From positions 1 through 7,555 of the forward strand of contig VFLB01000137.1 in NCBI GenBank assembly GCA_009914645.1: DNA of 7,555 nucleotides, in the 5' to 3' direction. Below, piece by piece: positions 6,404-7,555 of this stretch (position 1 is the first letter of the stretch; each line of letters starts with the position of its first letter). The position numbers and the translations under genes are program-made. This stretch comes from Synechococcaceae bacterium Bin_79_3. GTDB lineage: Bacteria > Cyanobacteriota > Cyanobacteriia > PCC-6307 > Cyanobiaceae. Below the pieces are notes generated by a model. The model was not told the DNA's origin. It worked only from the letters and a program-made list of their open reading frames with translations, and ran no database searches.

Positions 6404-6420
6404 AGAATAAGGCTTATTCT
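6404..6420. repeat. 17-bp palindrome between rpsJ and the LON gene
   Basis: AGAATAAG (6404-6411) and CTTATTCT (6413-6420) are perfect inverted arms around one central base. In RNA this allows a 7-bp AU-rich hairpin with a three-base loop, ending nine bases before the LON start codon. It could be a protein-binding site, an RNA processing site, or a hairpin limiting ribosome access. It has no T-run, so it is not a standard terminator. The match is seen; the role is inferred. Confidence 0.5.
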
Positions 6421-6438
6421 AGGTAGCTGAAGCAGCGA

Positions 6439-6759
6439 TCAGAGCTTTACTTCAATATCAACGCCACTAGGTAAATCAAGCTTCATCAAAGCATCGATTG
6501 TTTTAGCAGATGGGTTGTAGATGTCGATTAAACGACGATGGGTACGGGTTTCGAAATGCTCGCGGGAATCCTTGTCCACGTGAGGCGAACGCAAAACACA
6601 ATAAATTTTCCGTTTTGTTGGCAAGGGGATCGGTCCGATCGCAGTTGCAGCGGTGTGATCGGCGGTTTCAATGATTTTGTCGCAAGAAAGATCCAGCATG
6701 CGGCGATCAAACGCTTTTAGGCGGATGCGGATTTTTTGCTGGACGATAGCGTTAGTCAT
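6439..6759 (-). CDS. rpsJ: 30S ribosomal protein S10 (NusE)
   Basis: 106 residues, full length for cyanobacterial S10. The signature is plain: [12 protein letters not shown] near the start, then [20 protein letters not shown], the loop [19 protein letters not shown], and the end [12 protein letters not shown]10 sits in the head of the 30S subunit. In many bacteria it also acts with NusB in transcription antitermination. ATG 6759 is the only sensible start; no strong Shine-Dalgarno word precedes it. It lies 100 bases downstream of tuf on the same strand, the cyanobacterial arrangement in which rpsJ closes the str operon (rpsL-rpsG-fusA-tuf-rpsJ) rather than opening an S10 operon. The inverted repeats between tuf and rpsJ may set its level relative to EF-Tu. 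Confidence 0.98.
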   Translation of the reverse strand: MTNAIVQQKIRIRLKAFDRRMLDLSCDKIIETADHTAATAIGPIPLPTKRKIYCVLRSPHVDKDSREHFETRTHRRLIDIYNPSAKTIDALMKLDLPSGVDIEVKL

Positions 6760-6814
6760 AAGGCTCGGAGGCGGTCGGAGAAAAATTCAGTTGTCGAGGT
6801 GCGTAAACAGAAGT

Positions 6815-6857
6815 TGGTTGTTAGCCCAAAGTTAGAGCTAACAACCAGCTTGGGCTA
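6815..6857 (-). promoter_or_regulatory. Two overlapping, mutually exclusive hairpins in the tuf-rpsJ gap
   Basis: Stem A pairs TGGTTGTTAGC (6815-6825) with GCTAACAACCA (6837-6847): 11 perfect base pairs and an 11-base loop. Stem B pairs TAGCCCAA (6822-6829) with TTGGGCTA (6850-6857): 8 perfect base pairs. The two share bases 6822-6825, so only one can form fully. The structure begins three bases after the tuf stop codon. No long T-run follows on the minus strand, so an intrinsic terminator is unlikely to be strong. RNA stabilisation, processing or attenuation of rpsJ are possible roles. Confidence 0.5.
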
Positions 6858-6859
6858 GA

Positions 6860-7555
6860 TCACTCGAGGATCTTAGAAACAACGCCAGCACCAATGGTGC
6901 GGCCGCCTTCGCGGATGGCAAAGCGCATGCCCTGTTCCATAGCTACGCCACAGATCAGTTGGCCGGTCATCTTGATCCTGTCGCCAGGCATAACCATTTC
7001 AACCTGGGTGCCGTCGTCTGCGGTGAACTGGGTGATTTGCCCGGTTACATCGGTGGTACGGATATAAAACTGTGGACGATAGCCAGCAAAGAAAGGGGTA
7101 TGACGACCACCTTCTTCTTTGGTGAGCACGTAAACCTCACCTTCGAATTTTGTGTGTGGCTTGATGGAACCTGGCTTCACCAGCACCATGCCCCTTTCGA
7201 TATCTTCTTTTTGGATACCGCGTAAGAGCAAACCAGCGTTATCGCCAGCCATGCCTTCTTCGAGTTGTTTGCGGAACATTTCCACCCCGGTAACTGTGGT
7301 AGTGCGGGTTTCGCGAATACCAACAATTTCAACGGTTTCCCCAACTTTCACCTTGCCTCTTTCGATCCGGCCGGTGGCAACGGTGCCACGACCTGTGATC
7401 GAAAACACGTCTTCGATAGCCATCAAGAAGGGCTTATCAATTTCGCGCTCGGGCTCAGGTATGGAGGCATCAACAGCGTCCATGAGATCAAGAATCTTGT
7501 CTACCCACTCGTTTTCACCGCGAACACCTTTGCCGCCGCCTTGAATGTGCTCAAG
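6860..7555 (-). CDS. tuf: Elongation factor Tu, C-terminal 231 residues (5' partial)
   Basis: GTPase that brings aminoacyl-tRNA to the ribosome. The frame is open from the right edge: residues before the Met at 7483 read [20 protein letters not shown], so the gene starts outside the window and that Met is internal. Of about 399 residues, the last 231 are present: the end of the G domain, domain II ([40 protein letters not shown]) and domain III ([63 protein letters not shown]). The nucleotide-binding motifs lie in the missing part. The [12 protein letters not shown] insertion near the domain I/II border is as I recall it from picocyanobacterial EF-Tu. One substitution stands out: [10 protein letters not shown] has Gly where relatives usually have Pro (codon 6947-6949). 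tuf leads into rpsJ on the same strand. Confidence 0.98.
   Translation of the reverse strand, partial: LEHIQGGGKGVRGENEWVDKILDLMDAVDASIPEPEREIDKPFLMAIEDVFSITGRGTVATGRIERGKVKVGETVEIVGIRETRTTTVTGVEMFRKQLEEGMAGDNAGLLLRGIQKEDIERGMVLVKPGSIKPHTKFEGEVYVLTKEEGGRHTPFFAGYRPQFYIRTTDVTGQITQFTADDGTQVEMVMPGDRIKMTGQLICGVAMEQGMRFAIREGGRTIGAGVVSKILE

Noticed and set aside
1..7555. tRNA, rRNA, CRISPR array or insertion sequence
   Set aside because: No T-loop or anticodon-arm pattern, spaced repeats, transposase-like protein or terminal inverted repeats were seen; nearly all sequence is explained by housekeeping genes.

Overview
The window looks like a piece of picocyanobacterial chromosome (Prochlorococcus / marine or freshwater Synechococcus lineage) of roughly middle GC content. 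Three things point there: RNase E ends in the cyanobacterial PNPase-binding peptide RRRRRRSSA; there is a close homologue of Synechocystis Sll0418, the plastoquinone/tocopherol methyltransferase; and a stand-alone LON-domain gene follows a tuf-rpsJ pair. The species cannot be fixed from the sequence alone. All genes look like housekeeping genes. I see no insertion sequence, prophage, CRISPR array, rRNA or tRNA gene.

Layout, left to right. (1) Position 2-559, plus strand: the C-terminal end of a B12-binding radical SAM protein (DUF2344 part), cut by the window edge. (2) 560-820: a leader of about 260 bases before rne, with a candidate promoter, a 9-bp hairpin and a U-rich stretch. (3) 821-3381, plus strand: rne followed closely by rnhB, an RNA-processing operon. 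rnhB has a disturbed 5' end: no ATG, GTG or TTG lies in frame before the catalytic DE pair. (4) 3353-3871, minus strand: a DUF1997 protein, overlapping the 3' end of rnhB tail to tail. (5) 3932-4822, plus strand: pheA (prephenate dehydratase), divergent from the DUF1997 gene. (6) 4797-7555, minus strand: a run read as tuf (partial) - rpsJ - LON-domain gene - Sll0418-type methyltransferase. The last gene overlaps the end of pheA.

The minus-strand run begins as the tail of the str ribosomal operon (EF-Tu, S10). It continues into a probable proteostasis gene and a quinone-methylation gene that overlap by four bases (ATGA), so a photosynthetic cofactor gene may share transcription with translation genes. 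Two junctions in this run carry clear inverted repeats: a pair of mutually exclusive hairpins just after tuf, and a 17-bp palindrome between rpsJ and the LON gene.

No wholly new system is visible. The points most worth a second look are the rnhB start or frameshift, the repeat-built acidic tail of RNase E, and the RNA structures at the rne leader and the tuf-rpsJ junction.
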